NCBI GenBank assembly: GCA_016713105.1
Contig: JADJPS010000017.1
Span: 62,001 to 126,000, forward strand
Length of the DNA stretch: 64,000 bases
Origin: Devosia sp.
GTDB lineage: Bacteria > Pseudomonadota > Alphaproteobacteria > Rhizobiales > Devosiaceae
Reading direction: 5' to 3'
Part shown: one piece after another, positions 8,679 to 18,026 of the stretch
Position numbering within the stretch: position 1 is the first letter of the stretch
Layout: each line of letters opens with the position of its first letter
Made by a program: the position numbers and the translations under genes
Notes under the pieces: model-generated
Database searches by the model: none
The model's input: only the letters and a program-made list of their open reading frames with translations
Told to the model about the DNA's origin: nothing

Positions 8679-10085
8679 ATGGCGGACAATTTCGACCTCA
8701 CGGTGATCGGCTCGGGGCCGGGAGGCTATGTGGCGGCGATTCGCGCGGCGCAGCTGGGCATGAAGGTGGCGGTGGTGGAGAAGTGGCCGACATTCGGCGG
8801 CACCTGCCTCAACATCGGCTGCATTCCGTCGAAGGCGCTGCTGCACGCCTCCGAGCTGTTCGACGAGGCCGGCCACCAGTTCCGCCAGTTCGGCATCGAG
8901 GCGACCCCGACGCTCAATCTCGAGCAGATGCTGCGCCACAAGGACGATACCGTCACCGCCAATGTCTCGGGCATCGAGTTCCTGTTCAAGAATAACAAGA
9001 TCACCGCCTTTCGCGGCACCGGCTCGATCCCGGCGCCGGGCAAGGTGCTGGTGACCCCCGAGAGCGGGCCGGGCCAGACCATCGAGACGCGCAACATCGT
9101 GATCGCCTCGGGCTCGGTGCCGATCGGCCTGCCCGGCATCACCATCGACGAGGAGCGGGTCGTGAGCTCCACCGGGGCGCTCGGCTTCAGGCAGGTGCCC
9201 AAGCGCCTGCTGGTGATCGGCGGCGGCATTATCGGGCTCGAGCTCGGTTCGGTGTGGTCGCGGCTCGGGGCCAGGGTCACCGTGGTCGAGTTCCTCGACC
9301 GGATCCTGCCCGGCCTCGACAGCGAGGCGGCGCGGCAGATGCAGCGCACCCTGCAGAAGCAGGGCTTCGAATTCCGCCTCGGCGCGAAGGTGACGGCGGT
9401 CGACAAGCGGGCCGACGGGACGCTGGCGGCGCGGCTCGAGCCGGCGGCAGGCGGCGAGGCGCTGGTGCTCGAGACCGATGCGGTACTGGTCGCGGTCGGG
9501 CGCAAGCCGTTCACCGACGGGCTGGGGCTCGAGGTGGCGGGGGTCGCCCTCGACGAGCGCGGCCGCATCCGCACCGATCACAATTTCAAGACCAACGTGC
9601 CGGGCATCTATGCGATCGGCGACGTGGTCGCCGGGCCGATGCTGGCGCACAAGGCGATGGACGAGGGCCATGCGGTGGCCGAGATCATCGCCGGCCAGAA
9701 GCCGCACGTGAACTACACCACCGTCCCCTCGGTGATGTATACCAGCCCGGAAGTCGCCTGGATCGGCAAGTCGGAGGACGAGCTCAAGGCCGCCGGCATC
9801 GAGTACAAGGCCGGCAAGTTCCCCTACACCGCCAATGGTCGGGCCAAGGCGATGCTGGCGACGCAGGGCTACGTCAAGATCCTCGCCGACGTCACCACCG
9901 ACCGGGTGCTGGGGGCCCAGATCATTTCGAAGAGCGCCGGCGAGATGATCCACGAGATCGCGGTGCTGATGGAGTTCTCCGGCAGTGCCGAGGATCTCGG
10001 CCGGACGATGCATGCCCATCCCACGATGAGCGAGGCGATCAAGGAAGCCGCGCTGATGTGCGGCGACGGGGCGATCCACATCTGA
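8679..10085 (+). CDS. lpdA: Dihydrolipoyl dehydrogenase (E3)
   Basis: The FAD enzyme reoxidises the dihydrolipoyl arm of E2 and passes electrons to NAD+. 468 residues. In order: FAD-binding GSGPGGYVAA, the redox-active disulfide GGTCLNIGCIPSK, the NAD-binding GGGIIGLELG, FAD site GIYAIGDVV, and the dimer-interface active-site His-Glu in HAHPTMSEAIKEA. ATG 8679 follows GGAGAGAAC; an upstream in-frame start at 8634 would add a non-conserved arginine-rich leader. It is separated from sucB by a small-gene insertion, yet the location strongly suggests it serves the SucAB complex. Confidence 0.96.
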   Translation: MADNFDLTVIGSGPGGYVAAIRAAQLGMKVAVVEKWPTFGGTCLNIGCIPSKALLHASELFDEAGHQFRQFGIEATPTLNLEQMLRHKDDTVTANVSGIEFLFKNNKITAFRGTGSIPAPGKVLVTPESGPGQTIETRNIVIASGSVPIGLPGITIDEERVVSSTGALGFRQVPKRLLVIGGGIIGLELGSVWSRLGARVTVVEFLDRILPGLDSEAARQMQRTLQKQGFEFRLGAKVTAVDKRADGTLAARLEPAAGGEALVLETDAVLVAVGRKPFTDGLGLEVAGVALDERGRIRTDHNFKTNVPGIYAIGDVVAGPMLAHKAMDEGHAVAEIIAGQKPHVNYTTVPSVMYTSPEVAWIGKSEDELKAAGIEYKAGKFPYTANGRAKAMLATQGYVKILADVTTDRVLGAQIISKSAGEMIHEIAVLMEFSGSAEDLGRTMHAHPTMSEAIKEAALMCGDGAIHI

Positions 10086-10239
10086 TCGCGCGGTGCGTTC
10101 CGCTCGGGCTGTGACCGAGAAGACACCGGCCAGCGGCAGTCCTGCTGCACAAGTCCGTTCAGCATCGTGACCAAACCGGGGCTGGACGGTGTCGGCGGCG
10201 GCCGTTACCAATGGCGCCCGAGAGGGAGGAAAGTCGATC

Positions 10240-11256
10240 ATGGCCGCAGCTGGAAAGGTGCGCTGGGGGATCCTCAGCACCGCCAATATCGGGCTCAGGA
10301 AGGTCACGCCGGCGATCCTCAAGTCGCCGCTGAGCGAGGTCGTCGCGGTTGCGAGCCGCGATCTCGGCAAGGCCGAGGCCTATATCGCCGAGCTGGGGCT
10401 CACCGGCCGCGCCCGGGCGCATGGCAGCTACGAGGCGCTGTTCGCCGACCCCGAGGTCGACGCCATCTACAACCCGCTGCCCAACCACCTGCACGTGCCG
10501 ATGACGCTCGCCGCCGCCCGCGCCGGCAAGCACGTCCTGTGTGAAAAACCCATTGCACTCAATGCGGTAGAGGCGACGCAGCTGCGCCTGCTGCCGCCCG
10601 GCATCGTCTTCTACGAGGCCTTCATGGTGCGCTTCCACCCGCAATGGCTGCGCGCCCGCGAGATCGCCCGCTCCGGCGAGCTGGGCGAGCTGCGCGCCGT
10701 GCGCGGCGTCTTCACCTACTTTCTCACCGACCCCGCCAATGTGCGCAACCAGGCCGATATCGGGGGCGGCGGCATCTACGACATCGGCTGCTACCCGGTC
10801 ACCGGCGCGCGCTTCCTGTTCGAGTCCGAGCCGCTGAGGGCCGTGTCGCTGGTCGATCGCGACCCGGTCATGAAGACCCACCGCCTCGCCTCGGTGCTGC
10901 TCCATTTCGGCGGCGGCCGGCAGGCGAGCTTCGTTGCCTCCACCCAGTCGGTGGGGCACCAGTCGCTGGAACTGATCGGCACGCGCGGCCGGGTCGAGCT
11001 GGTGATCCCGTTCAACGCCCCGGCCGATACCGCCACCGCGCTGCTCGTCGATCCCGGCTATTCCCCGGACGGACACCTTTCCCGCCGCGAGATCATCCCG
11101 CCATGCGACCAGTATACCGAGCAGGCCAACGCCTTCTGCCGGGCCGTTCTCGGCGAGGCACCGCTGCCCTGGGGAGTCGAGGACGCGATCAGCAACATGC
11201 GGGTCCTTGACGCCATCTTCGCCAGCGAGAAGGCCGGCGGCTGGGCACCGGTCTAG
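10240..11256 (+). CDS. Gfo/Idh/MocA-family oxidoreductase
   Basis: A 338-residue NAD(P)-dependent dehydrogenase of the glucose-fructose oxidoreductase / inositol dehydrogenase superfamily. The N-terminal Rossmann fold begins WGILSTANIG; the conserved EKPIALNA lysine motif lies near residue 100; and the C-terminal sheet domain has GGGGIYDIGCYPV with the usual catalytic-region histidine/aspartate positions. ATG 10240 follows GGGAGGAAAG, better than the upstream ATG at 10189. Substrate is likely a sugar or cyclitol, but cannot be specified. Confidence 0.88.
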   Translation: MAAAGKVRWGILSTANIGLRKVTPAILKSPLSEVVAVASRDLGKAEAYIAELGLTGRARAHGSYEALFADPEVDAIYNPLPNHLHVPMTLAAARAGKHVLCEKPIALNAVEATQLRLLPPGIVFYEAFMVRFHPQWLRAREIARSGELGELRAVRGVFTYFLTDPANVRNQADIGGGGIYDIGCYPVTGARFLFESEPLRAVSLVDRDPVMKTHRLASVLLHFGGGRQASFVASTQSVGHQSLELIGTRGRVELVIPFNAPADTATALLVDPGYSPDGHLSRREIIPPCDQYTEQANAFCRAVLGEAPLPWGVEDAISNMRVLDAIFASEKAGGWAPV

Positions 11257-11314
11257 TCCGAAAAAAAGGGCTGGTCCGGCGCGCGAAGTTTGGCTATTAC
11301 CGCGCCATCGAAGC

Positions 11315-11390
11315 GGGGCTGTAGCTCAGTTGGGAGAGCGCATCGTTCGCAATGATGAGGTCAGGGGTTCGATTCCCCTCAGCTCCACCA
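11315..11390 (+). tRNA. tRNA-Ala (anticodon CGC)
   Basis: A 76-nt cloverleaf with all arms. The acceptor stem carries the G3-U70 wobble that marks alanine tRNAs. The D arm contains AGCTCAGTTGGGAGAGC and the T arm GGTTCGATTCC. The anticodon loop TTCGCAA gives CGC at 11348-11350, which reads GCG. The 3' CCA is encoded. It lies 58 bases after the oxidoreductase stop and 49 bases before the next start. Confidence 0.97.
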
Positions 11391-11439
11391 CTTCGATGCT
11401 CCCCTGCATCCGTCTCAACGCGACTACCGGGTCTCCGGC

Positions 11440-13977
11440 ATGAGCCGGCTGATGGGCTGGCTGCGGGTGGCGCTGCGCGATCTGCGCGGCGACCTGCGGC
11501 GCTTCGCCATCCTGCTGGCGTGCCTCGCCCTCGGGGTCGGCACCATCACCATCGTCGGCTCGGTCGGCGCGGCGCTGCAATCGGCGCTGCTGCGCGATGC
11601 GCGGGCTCTGCTCGGCGGCGACCTTGAAGCAACGCTCTCCTACCGGCCGGCGAACGATGAGGAGCGCGCCCTGTTCGGAACGCTGGGCCGGCTGGGCGAG
11701 GTGATCGAGGTGCTCGGCCGCGCCGATGCACAGGGGCAGACGAGTTTTCTCTCGATCCGTGCCGTGGATGAAGCCTACCCGCTGGTCGGCACCGCCACGC
11801 TCGAACCAGCGACGCCGATCCCTGACCTGCTCGCTTTGCGGGACGGCGTCCATGGTCTCGTCGCCGATCCGCTGCTGCTCGATCGGCTCGGCCTTGCGTT
11901 GGGTGACGAATTGCGCGTTGGCGCGGCCCGCTTCGCACTGCGCGGCACCGTCACCCGGTTGCCCGATCAGCTGGCCGCGGGTCTCACTCTGGGCGTGCCC
12001 GTCCTGATGTCGGTCGAGGCGCTCGACGCCACCGGCATTCTCGAACCAGGCGTGCTCGCGCGCTACCGCTACAGGCTGCTGCTCGAGACGAGCGGGTTTG
12101 AGGACGCGGCGGCCGCCATCCGATCCGCCTTTCCCGATGCCGGATTCCAGTTGAGCGCCCCGCGCGATGCGACGGCGGACCTGTCGCGCTTCTTCGACAT
12201 CTTCGGGCGCTTCCTTACCATCGTCGGCCTCTCCACCCTGCTGGTCGGCGGTGTCGGCGTCTCCAGTGCCGTTGCGGCCTACGTCACCGACCGACAGCGC
12301 TCGATCGCCACCATGAAGGCACTCGGCGCCACCGGGGCGCGCATCACCGCGCATTTCCTGACCCAGGTCATGCTGCTCGTGGCCATCGGCATCGTCCTCG
12401 GCCTCGCGCTCGGCGCGGCACTCACCCTCGCGGCACTGCCCGTTCTCGGCGACCTGCTGGGCGTCGACCTGCCGCCAGTCCTCGACGGGCCGAGCCTTCT
12501 GACCGCCGCCGGCTTCGGGCTGCTCACCGGCTTTGCCTTCGGATACCTGCCGCTGCGCCGGGCCCGGAAGCTCCGTCCCGCCCTGCTGTTCCGCTCCGCC
12601 GGAGCCGCAGCCGAAGGCGCGCTCGGATGGCGCGACCTTGTCGCCCCCGGCCTGCTGCTGCCGATGGCGCTGGCCGGGCTCGGCATCTACGGCCTCGCCG
12701 TCGCCATCGCCGGACGGCCGCTGTTCGTGCTCGTCTATGGTCTCTCGGTGATCGGCGCCTTCGCGGTGCTGCGCCTCGCCGCCCTGGCGCTGCAGATGCT
12801 GCTGCGCCGGCTGCCGCCGCTCCCCGACGCGACGCTGCGCAACGCCCTCAAGGCCATCCACCGGCCCGGCGCCCCGGCACCGACGGTCATGCTGTCGCTC
12901 GGCCTCGGCCTCTCCCTGCTGCTGCTCATCACGCTGATCGACGGCAACCTGCGCCACCAACTCTCGACCGAGTCGATTCCCAACGCTCCCAGCTTCGTGT
13001 TCATGGACCTGTTCGAGGATGAGGTCGCGGCACTCTCCGGGTTCGCCGGCGCCGATGCCGCGATCGCCGACTTCACCGCCCTGCCGATGATCCGCGGCCG
13101 CATCGAAACCATCAACGGCACGCCCGTGGCGGCGCTCGGTCGGACCCCGCCGCCTGAATTCGCCTTCCTGTTCGAGGAGGAGATTCCGCTTTCCGCTGCC
13201 GCCGTTCTGCCCGAGCGCTCCAGCATCGTCTCCGGCGCCTGGTGGCCGGCCGATCATGCTGGCGAGCCCCTCGTCTCGGTGTTCGACCGCCTGCGCGAGC
13301 CGCTCGGGCTCAGGCTCGGCGACGAGCTGACGTTTCGCATCTTCGGGGAAGAGGTGAGCGCCCGCATCGGGTCCTTCCGCGACTATGCCTGGCGCTCGGG
13401 CGGCATCAATTTCGGCTTCGTGCTGTCCCCCAACGCCTTCGATCCGTTCCCGTTGAGCTACCTGGGCCTGATGAAGGCGCAGCCGGGCGAGGATCGCGCC
13501 GTGCAGCCACGCCTCGTCGCCGCCTTCCCCGATCTCATCTTTCTCCCCGTAGGCGACGCGCTCGAGACCTTTGCGCGCCTGCTCTCGAGCGTCACCACCG
13601 CGGTCGAGGTGATCGGAGGCTTTGCGGTGGTCTCCGGTACGCTGGTACTTGCCGGGGCGATGATCGCGGGGCGGCGGCAGCGCGAGGCCGACGCCATGGT
13701 GATGAAGGTGCTCGGGGCAACGCGCGGCAACGTGGTGCGCGGCTATCTCATCGAGTATGGCCTGCTGGGGCTGCTGGCGGCCCTGCTCGCCGCCGGCCTC
13801 GCACTCGCCGGCACCTGGGCCTTCGTCGAGTTCGCGCTCGAGATCGATTTCTGGGTCGATCCGTGGCTGATGGCGTGGGTGATCCTCGGCACCATCGCCC
13901 TCACCGTCGCGGTGGGGACCGCCAGCACCTGGACGGCCCTGTCGGTGCGTCCGGCCAGCTTCCTCCGCGACGAGTGA
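11440..13977 (+). CDS. FtsX/YbbP-type ABC transporter permease (orphan)
   Basis: An 845-residue membrane protein resembling the YbbP permease class: a membrane helix at about residues 20-42, a periplasmic MacB-like domain, a FtsX core (helices starting FLTIVGLSTLLVGGVG and TAHFLTQ-VMLLVAIGIVLG), a second block of helices, another periplasmic domain and a second C-terminal FtsX core ending at the cytoplasmic tail. The relatives I know pair with a YbbA-type ATPase, often next to a TesA-like esterase; neither is here: upstream is a tRNA and downstream a secreted protein. It may use an ATPase encoded elsewhere. Proposed roles for the family are lipid or envelope handling. Confidence 0.88.
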   Translation: MSRLMGWLRVALRDLRGDLRRFAILLACLALGVGTITIVGSVGAALQSALLRDARALLGGDLEATLSYRPANDEERALFGTLGRLGEVIEVLGRADAQGQTSFLSIRAVDEAYPLVGTATLEPATPIPDLLALRDGVHGLVADPLLLDRLGLALGDELRVGAARFALRGTVTRLPDQLAAGLTLGVPVLMSVEALDATGILEPGVLARYRYRLLLETSGFEDAAAAIRSAFPDAGFQLSAPRDATADLSRFFDIFGRFLTIVGLSTLLVGGVGVSSAVAAYVTDRQRSIATMKALGATGARITAHFLTQVMLLVAIGIVLGLALGAALTLAALPVLGDLLGVDLPPVLDGPSLLTAAGFGLLTGFAFGYLPLRRARKLRPALLFRSAGAAAEGALGWRDLVAPGLLLPMALAGLGIYGLAVAIAGRPLFVLVYGLSVIGAFAVLRLAALALQMLLRRLPPLPDATLRNALKAIHRPGAPAPTVMLSLGLGLSLLLLITLIDGNLRHQLSTESIPNAPSFVFMDLFEDEVAALSGFAGADAAIADFTALPMIRGRIETINGTPVAALGRTPPPEFAFLFEEEIPLSAAAVLPERSSIVSGAWWPADHAGEPLVSVFDRLREPLGLRLGDELTFRIFGEEVSARIGSFRDYAWRSGGINFGFVLSPNAFDPFPLSYLGLMKAQPGEDRAVQPRLVAAFPDLIFLPVGDALETFARLLSSVTTAVEVIGGFAVVSGTLVLAGAMIAGRRQREADAMVMKVLGATRGNVVRGYLIEYGLLGLLAALLAAGLALAGTWAFVEFALEIDFWVDPWLMAWVILGTIALTVAVGTASTWTALSVRPASFLRDE

Positions 13978-14011
13978 TCGGCTAGCTTCGCGACCTCCGG
14001 GAGGTTCCGAC

Positions 14012-14626
14012 TTGCGCTACCTGCTGCCCATCGCCGCCGCCGTTATTGTGTCGGCCGCGCCGGCCCTCGCCGAAGAATCGGCCATCGCGGAAATCCGCTC
14101 GGCCTGGCAGGCCTGTACGGGCCTCGTGGCGCAGGCTCCCGACGACTGGACCGGCTGGCGCCGCAGTTTCGACGGCGGTTACGCCGATCATTTCGAGTTC
14201 CACGATGGCGGCGACGGCGCGCCGTCGGTGCTGGTCCAGACCTGGCTGATCGATGCCATCGCCACCCAGACGGATACGGCATGCTACCGCGCCGATGGCA
14301 CCCTGGCCTTCCTCTTCTCGCGGATGGTCTCGCCCAATGTCGCGGCCGAGACCGAAGCACCGGCGCTGGCCCGCGAGGGCCGGCTCTATTTCGATCCGGC
14401 GGGCCAGTTGATCCGGGTGCTGACCCGGGTGCTCGAGGGCGAGGTGGAAGTCGCCGGCATGGACACCGAACGCTATTCCCTGGCGCGCGGCTGCGGGCTC
14501 ACCGCCCCGCATCCGACGGTCGAGACGGTGCGCGACCACCTCGCTGCGGAACTGGGCGACATCGAGGGCGGCCGCGCCGACTACACCGTCCCGCCCCTCG
14601 ACTGGTGCGCCATCGCCACCGACTGA
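14012..14626 (+). CDS. Secreted protein of unknown function
   Basis: A 204-residue product with a signal peptide (LLPIAAAVIVSAAPALA, cleavage probably before EESA). The mature part contains four cysteines (QACTG, TACYR, RGCGL, DWCAI). No enzyme motif is recognised. A TTG start at 14012 is supported by GGGAGG eleven bases upstream; that Shine-Dalgarno is part of a 13-base near-palindrome ACCTCC-G-GGAGGT (13993-14005), which could hide it in the mRNA. It ends 7 bases before the convergent psuK stop. Confidence 0.6.
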   Translation: MRYLLPIAAAVIVSAAPALAEESAIAEIRSAWQACTGLVAQAPDDWTGWRRSFDGGYADHFEFHDGGDGAPSVLVQTWLIDAIATQTDTACYRADGTLAFLFSRMVSPNVAAETEAPALAREGRLYFDPAGQLIRVLTRVLEGEVEVAGMDTERYSLARGCGLTAPHPTVETVRDHLAAELGDIEGGRADYTVPPLDWCAIATD

Positions 14627-14633
14627 GGGCGCG

Positions 14634-15527
14634 TCAGTCCGGCTGCCCGCCGATCCGCGTCACCGCCGCCGAGCCGGCCGCGATGCCGCGGCTGAGGCAC
14701 GCCTCGAGATCGGCGCCGGCGAGCTCGGCGGTGAGGAAGCCGGCGGCGAAGGCATCGCCCGCCCCGGTCGAATCGACCACCGTGACCTGCGGGGCCGGAA
14801 GTTGCGCGCGGATTCCCGTCGCGTCGCCGGCCGCTGCGCCCGCGGCGCCGAGCTTGATCACGACGCGCCGGTAAGTCTCTCCCAGCCGCTGCATCTGCGT
14901 GTCGAGGTCGGTGCTGCCCGACAGGGCGAAAGCCTCGTCGCTGTTGGCGAACAGGGTCGTGAAGCCGCGTGTCCAGTCGAGGAAGTTCTGCGCGCCGACC
15001 TCGGTGATGAAGCCCACCGAGGCGGCGTCGACAACGACGGGGATGCTGCGGGTCGCGGCCTCGGCCGCCATCCACTGCACCGCGCCGCGGGGCAACCGGG
15101 CAAACAGCGAGTATCCCGACACCACCAGCAGGCGGCAATCGTCGAGCAGCCAGACCGGCATGTCGGAATGGCTGAGATCGAGATTGGCGCCGCGATCGGT
15201 GAGAAAGCTCCGCTCCCCGTCGGGATCGATGATGGTGACCAGCATGCCCGAGGGTTTCGAGGCATCGGCAATCAGCACCGGGTCGACGTGGAAACCCTTG
15301 AAATAGGCCTCGAGATGCGGCTTGTCGCGGGCCCCGACACGCGCCACGAAGCTCACCTTCGTGCCCATCGCCCCGAGCCAGACGGCCTGGTTGGCACCCG
15401 AGCCACCCGGACGGGTGCTGATCGCCGCACGCCGGTCCGAGCCGCGCACCAGCGGGCCCTCGGGGATGACGATGACGTCGGTCATCACATCGCCGATGAC
15501 GATGACCCGGTCGGCCGCGCCGCTCAC
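14634..15527 (-). CDS. psuK: Pseudouridine kinase (PfkB/ribokinase family)
   Basis: A 297-residue PfkB-family kinase that, from its partner gene, should phosphorylate pseudouridine to pseudouridine 5'-phosphate. Motifs: N-terminal GDVMTD, the glycine pair region RPGGSGANQAVWLGAMG, and the C-terminal PfkB signature DSTGAGDAFAAGFL with the catalytic aspartate. The start is GTG 15527, which overlaps the psuG stop in a GTGA, a tight translational coupling. Kinase family is certain; the pseudouridine substrate rests on the adjacency to psuG. Confidence 0.85.
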   Translation of the reverse strand: MSGAADRVIVIGDVMTDVIVIPEGPLVRGSDRRAAISTRPGGSGANQAVWLGAMGTKVSFVARVGARDKPHLEAYFKGFHVDPVLIADASKPSGMLVTIIDPDGERSFLTDRGANLDLSHSDMPVWLLDDCRLLVVSGYSLFARLPRGAVQWMAAEAATRSIPVVVDAASVGFITEVGAQNFLDWTRGFTTLFANSDEAFALSGSTDLDTQMQRLGETYRRVVIKLGAAGAAAGDATGIRAQLPAPQVTVVDSTGAGDAFAAGFLTAELAGADLEACLSRGIAAGSAAVTRIGGQPD

Positions 15528-16444
15528 GTCCGTGCGGCCAGCGCGACGGCGATGAGCGCGGCGACCCGCGCGTTGTTCTCGACCAGCGCGATGTTGGCGA
15601 CGAGGCTCCTGCCGCCGGTCAACTCGAAGATGCGCCTGAGCAGGAACGGCGTCAGGTCCTTGCGGCTCACCCCCTCCGCCTCGGCGCCGCGGATTGCCTC
15701 GGCGATCCGGCCCTCGATCTCGCCGGCATCGAGCGCGTGGCTCGGGGGGATCGGGTTGGCGACGAGCACGCCGCCGAGGCCGAGCTCGAACTGCAGCCGG
15801 ATCACCCGCGCCGCCGCTTCGGCGCTGTCGACGCGGTGGTCGACCTTGCCGCCGCTGCGGCGCGCCCAGAAGGCGGGGAAATCGTCGGTCTCGTAACCGA
15901 GCACCGGCACGCCGCGGCTTTCGAGCACCTCGAGCGTCTTGGGGATGTCGAGGATGGACTTGGCGCCGGCGCACACCACGGCGACCCGCGTCCGGCCCAG
16001 TTCATCGAGGTCGGCGGAGATGTCGAAGGTCGTCTCGGCCCCGCGATGCACGCCGCCGATGCCGCCCGTCGCGAACACGCGGATGCCGGCGGCTTCGGCC
16101 GCCATCATGGTGGTTGCCACCGTTGTGCCGGCAATCTCGCCCGAGGCGAGGAGGGCAGCGACGTCCCGGCGCGAGGCCTTGGCGGCCTTGCCGCCGGTCT
16201 GCGCCAGCCGTTCGAGATCGGCCTCGGTGACGCCGACCTTGAACACCCCGTCCATGATCGCGACCGTCGCCGGTACGGCGCCGTTGGCCGCGATCACCGC
16301 CTCGACATTGCGCGCCATCTCGAGGTTCTGCGGATAGGGCATGCCGTGCGTGATGATCGTCGATTCGAGCGCAACCACCGGCCGGCCCTGCGCCAGCGCC
16401 TCGGTCACCGCGGCGGAAATGGAAAGGTATCGAAGCAGGCTCAC
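15524..16444 (-). CDS. psuG: Pseudouridine-5'-phosphate glycosidase
   Basis: PsuG cleaves the C-C bond of pseudouridine 5'-phosphate to give uracil and ribose 5-phosphate. The roughly 306-residue product matches the family length. Highly conserved blocks are present: VVALESTIITHGMPYPQN, SRRDVAALL, ATGGIGGVHRGAE, FDISADL and VVCAGAKSILD with the catalytic lysine. GTG 16444 has GGGGGGC upstream and fits the family N-terminus; ATG 16477 is the alternative. With psuK it makes a two-gene degradation operon; I see no pseudouridine transporter next to it. Confidence 0.94.
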   Translation of the reverse strand: MSLLRYLSISAAVTEALAQGRPVVALESTIITHGMPYPQNLEMARNVEAVIAANGAVPATVAIMDGVFKVGVTEADLERLAQTGGKAAKASRRDVAALLASGEIAGTTVATTMMAAEAAGIRVFATGGIGGVHRGAETTFDISADLDELGRTRVAVVCAGAKSILDIPKTLEVLESRGVPVLGYETDDFPAFWARRSGGKVDHRVDSAEAAARVIRLQFELGLGGVLVANPIPPSHALDAGEIEGRIAEAIRGAEAEGVSRKDLTPFLLRRIFELTGGRSLVANIALVENNARVAALIAVALAART

Positions 16445-16880
16445 GTCGTCGCCCCCCGGGGAATGGCGGTTCTCCATGGACCCAATCGACGCGGATTTCA
16501 ATCCGCGCCGCCGCGCGCGGCACAACGTCCGCAGCCCCGCCGAAGCCCTTGCCCGGCCGAAGAAATGCCACTAGGTTTTGCGCCGCTGACGGCTCCACCT
16601 GAAAGGGTCACTTCGCTGCGCAAGCTTACTGTTGATCCGGACCCTCCGGATCGATGCCCGCCCGGCTCCGGGCCCATTGCGAACACGCTCTTTCCCGGCG
16701 CAAGGCCTGCGCCGCTTGGCCTCACCCCCCCGCATACCCACCACCCCCAGTTTCAGCCCTGCCACCTCCGTCCGGCCCCATGCCGGCAGGAGGCAAAGGT
16801 GCTGTTGCCCGCCGGCCGCCGGCACCCATTAAACGCCGCCCATGGCGCGGCCGCCTGATATAAAAAGGAGACTTCGTCCC
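16445..16880. other. Gene-free stretch upstream of psuG and potF, with an inverted repeat
   Basis: About 436 bases separate the divergent psuGK and potFGHI operons, so both promoters must lie here. I find no convincing coding frame. The clearest structure is a perfect inverted repeat, GATCCGGA-CCC-TCCGGATC, at 16634-16652, a plausible regulator site or hairpin. A second, smaller one (GGCGCA/TGCGCC) lies near 16700. A T-poor, C-rich tract around 16730-16760 precedes the potF leader. Roles are inferred only. Confidence 0.45.
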
Positions 16881-17960
16881 ATGCAGAGCAAGACAATGAT
16901 TGCGCTCGGATCGCTGTTGCTGGCGACCTCGGCCCTTGGCCAGGAAAACGTCGTCAACGTCTACAACTGGTCCGACTACATTGCCGAGGATACCGTCGCC
17001 AAGTTCGAGGCCGAGACCGGCATCAAGGTGAACTACGACGTCTACGACAACAACGAAATCGTCGATGCAAAACTCCTGGCAGGCAATTCGGGATACGACA
17101 TCATCGTGCCCAGCGGAAATTTCCTCGAGCGCCAGATCCAGGCCGGCCTGATCCTGCCGCTCGACAAATCCAAGCTGACCAACCTGGGCAATCTCGATCC
17201 CAGCGTGATGGCCACTGCAGCCGGCCAGGATCCGGAAAACGCCCATGGCGTCCCCTACATGATCAACACCATTGGCTACGGCTACAACGTCGCCAAGGTG
17301 ACCGCGGCCCTCGGCGCCGGCGCGCCAACCGACAGCTGGGACCTGATCTTCAAGCCCGAATATGCCGAAAAGCTCGCGTCCTGCGGCATCAGCCTGCTCG
17401 ACAGTCCGTCCGAGGTGACCGGCATTGCGCTGCACTACCTGGGCCTCGATCCCAACTCCGAGAGTGCCGGCGACCTGGCCAAGGCCGAGGAACTGCTGAA
17501 CACCATCAAGCCGTTCATCCGCTACTTCCACTCGTCGCAGTACATCGACGACCTGGGCAACGGGGAGACCTGCGTGGCGCTGGGCTATTCGGGCGATATC
17601 TTCATCGCGTCCTACAACGCGGCCGAGGGCGTCGAAGTCCAGTACGTCATCCCCAGGGAAGGCGCCGCGACGCTGTTCGACTTCCTCGCCATCCCGGCCG
17701 ATGCCCCACACCCGGACAACGCCCACACCTTCATCAACTACATCCTGAGGCCAGAAGTGGTGGCAGCGATCACCAACTACGTCTTCTACGCCAACCCGAA
17801 CCTGCCGGCGCTCGAGTTTGTCGATGAGGAGGTCAAGTCCAACCCCGGGATCTATCCGCCGGCCGAGACAGTGGCCAAGGCCTTCGTGATGCGGGCGCAC
17901 TCGCCGGACTTCGAAGAGGTCTTGACCCGCACCTGGACCCGCATCAAGACGGGTCAGTAA
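16881..17960 (+). CDS. potF: Polyamine ABC transporter, periplasmic binding protein
   Basis: A 359-residue extracytoplasmic solute-binding protein of the PotD/PotF family, capturing putrescine/spermidine for import. Signal peptide at residues 1-20 (IALGSLLLATSALGQ). The mature start VNVYNWSDYI is the family hallmark, and GIKVNYDVYDNNE and DIIVPSGNFLERQI follow. ATG 16881 has AAAGGAGAC upstream. It leads a four-gene operon potFGHI; the following intergenic hairpin would leave this gene more expressed than the rest. Whether the ligand is putrescine or spermidine cannot be decided by eye. Confidence 0.93.
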   Translation: MQSKTMIALGSLLLATSALGQENVVNVYNWSDYIAEDTVAKFEAETGIKVNYDVYDNNEIVDAKLLAGNSGYDIIVPSGNFLERQIQAGLILPLDKSKLTNLGNLDPSVMATAAGQDPENAHGVPYMINTIGYGYNVAKVTAALGAGAPTDSWDLIFKPEYAEKLASCGISLLDSPSEVTGIALHYLGLDPNSESAGDLAKAEELLNTIKPFIRYFHSSQYIDDLGNGETCVALGYSGDIFIASYNAAEGVEVQYVIPREGAATLFDFLAIPADAPHPDNAHTFINYILRPEVVAAITNYVFYANPNLPALEFVDEEVKSNPGIYPPAETVAKAFVMRAHSPDFEEVLTRTWTRIKTGQ

Positions 17961-17967
17961 CCCAACC

Positions 17968-17991
17968 AGGGGTGGCCGCGAGGCCGCCCCT
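17968..17991 (+). terminator. Intercistronic hairpin between potF and potG
   Basis: AGGGGTGGCC and GGCCGCCCCT pair over 10 bp (one G-T wobble) around GCGA, followed by GACCATTTT. Position right after the binding-protein gene matches the partial terminator or mRNA-stabilising hairpin often seen in importer operons, which gives binding protein in excess over membrane subunits. Confidence 0.65.
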
Positions 17992-18026
17992 GACCATTTT
18001 GACCGAGGGGGGTCGCCGGGACTGAC

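Noticed and set aside
11315..11390. The tRNA gene as attachment site of a genomic island
   Set aside because: No integrase, no duplicated tRNA end and no compositional change is seen nearby.
14634..15974. A longer start for the pseudouridine kinase, fusing it to upstream sequence
   Set aside because: The extra residues are an out-of-frame reading of psuG; GTG 15527 overlapping the psuG stop is the better start.
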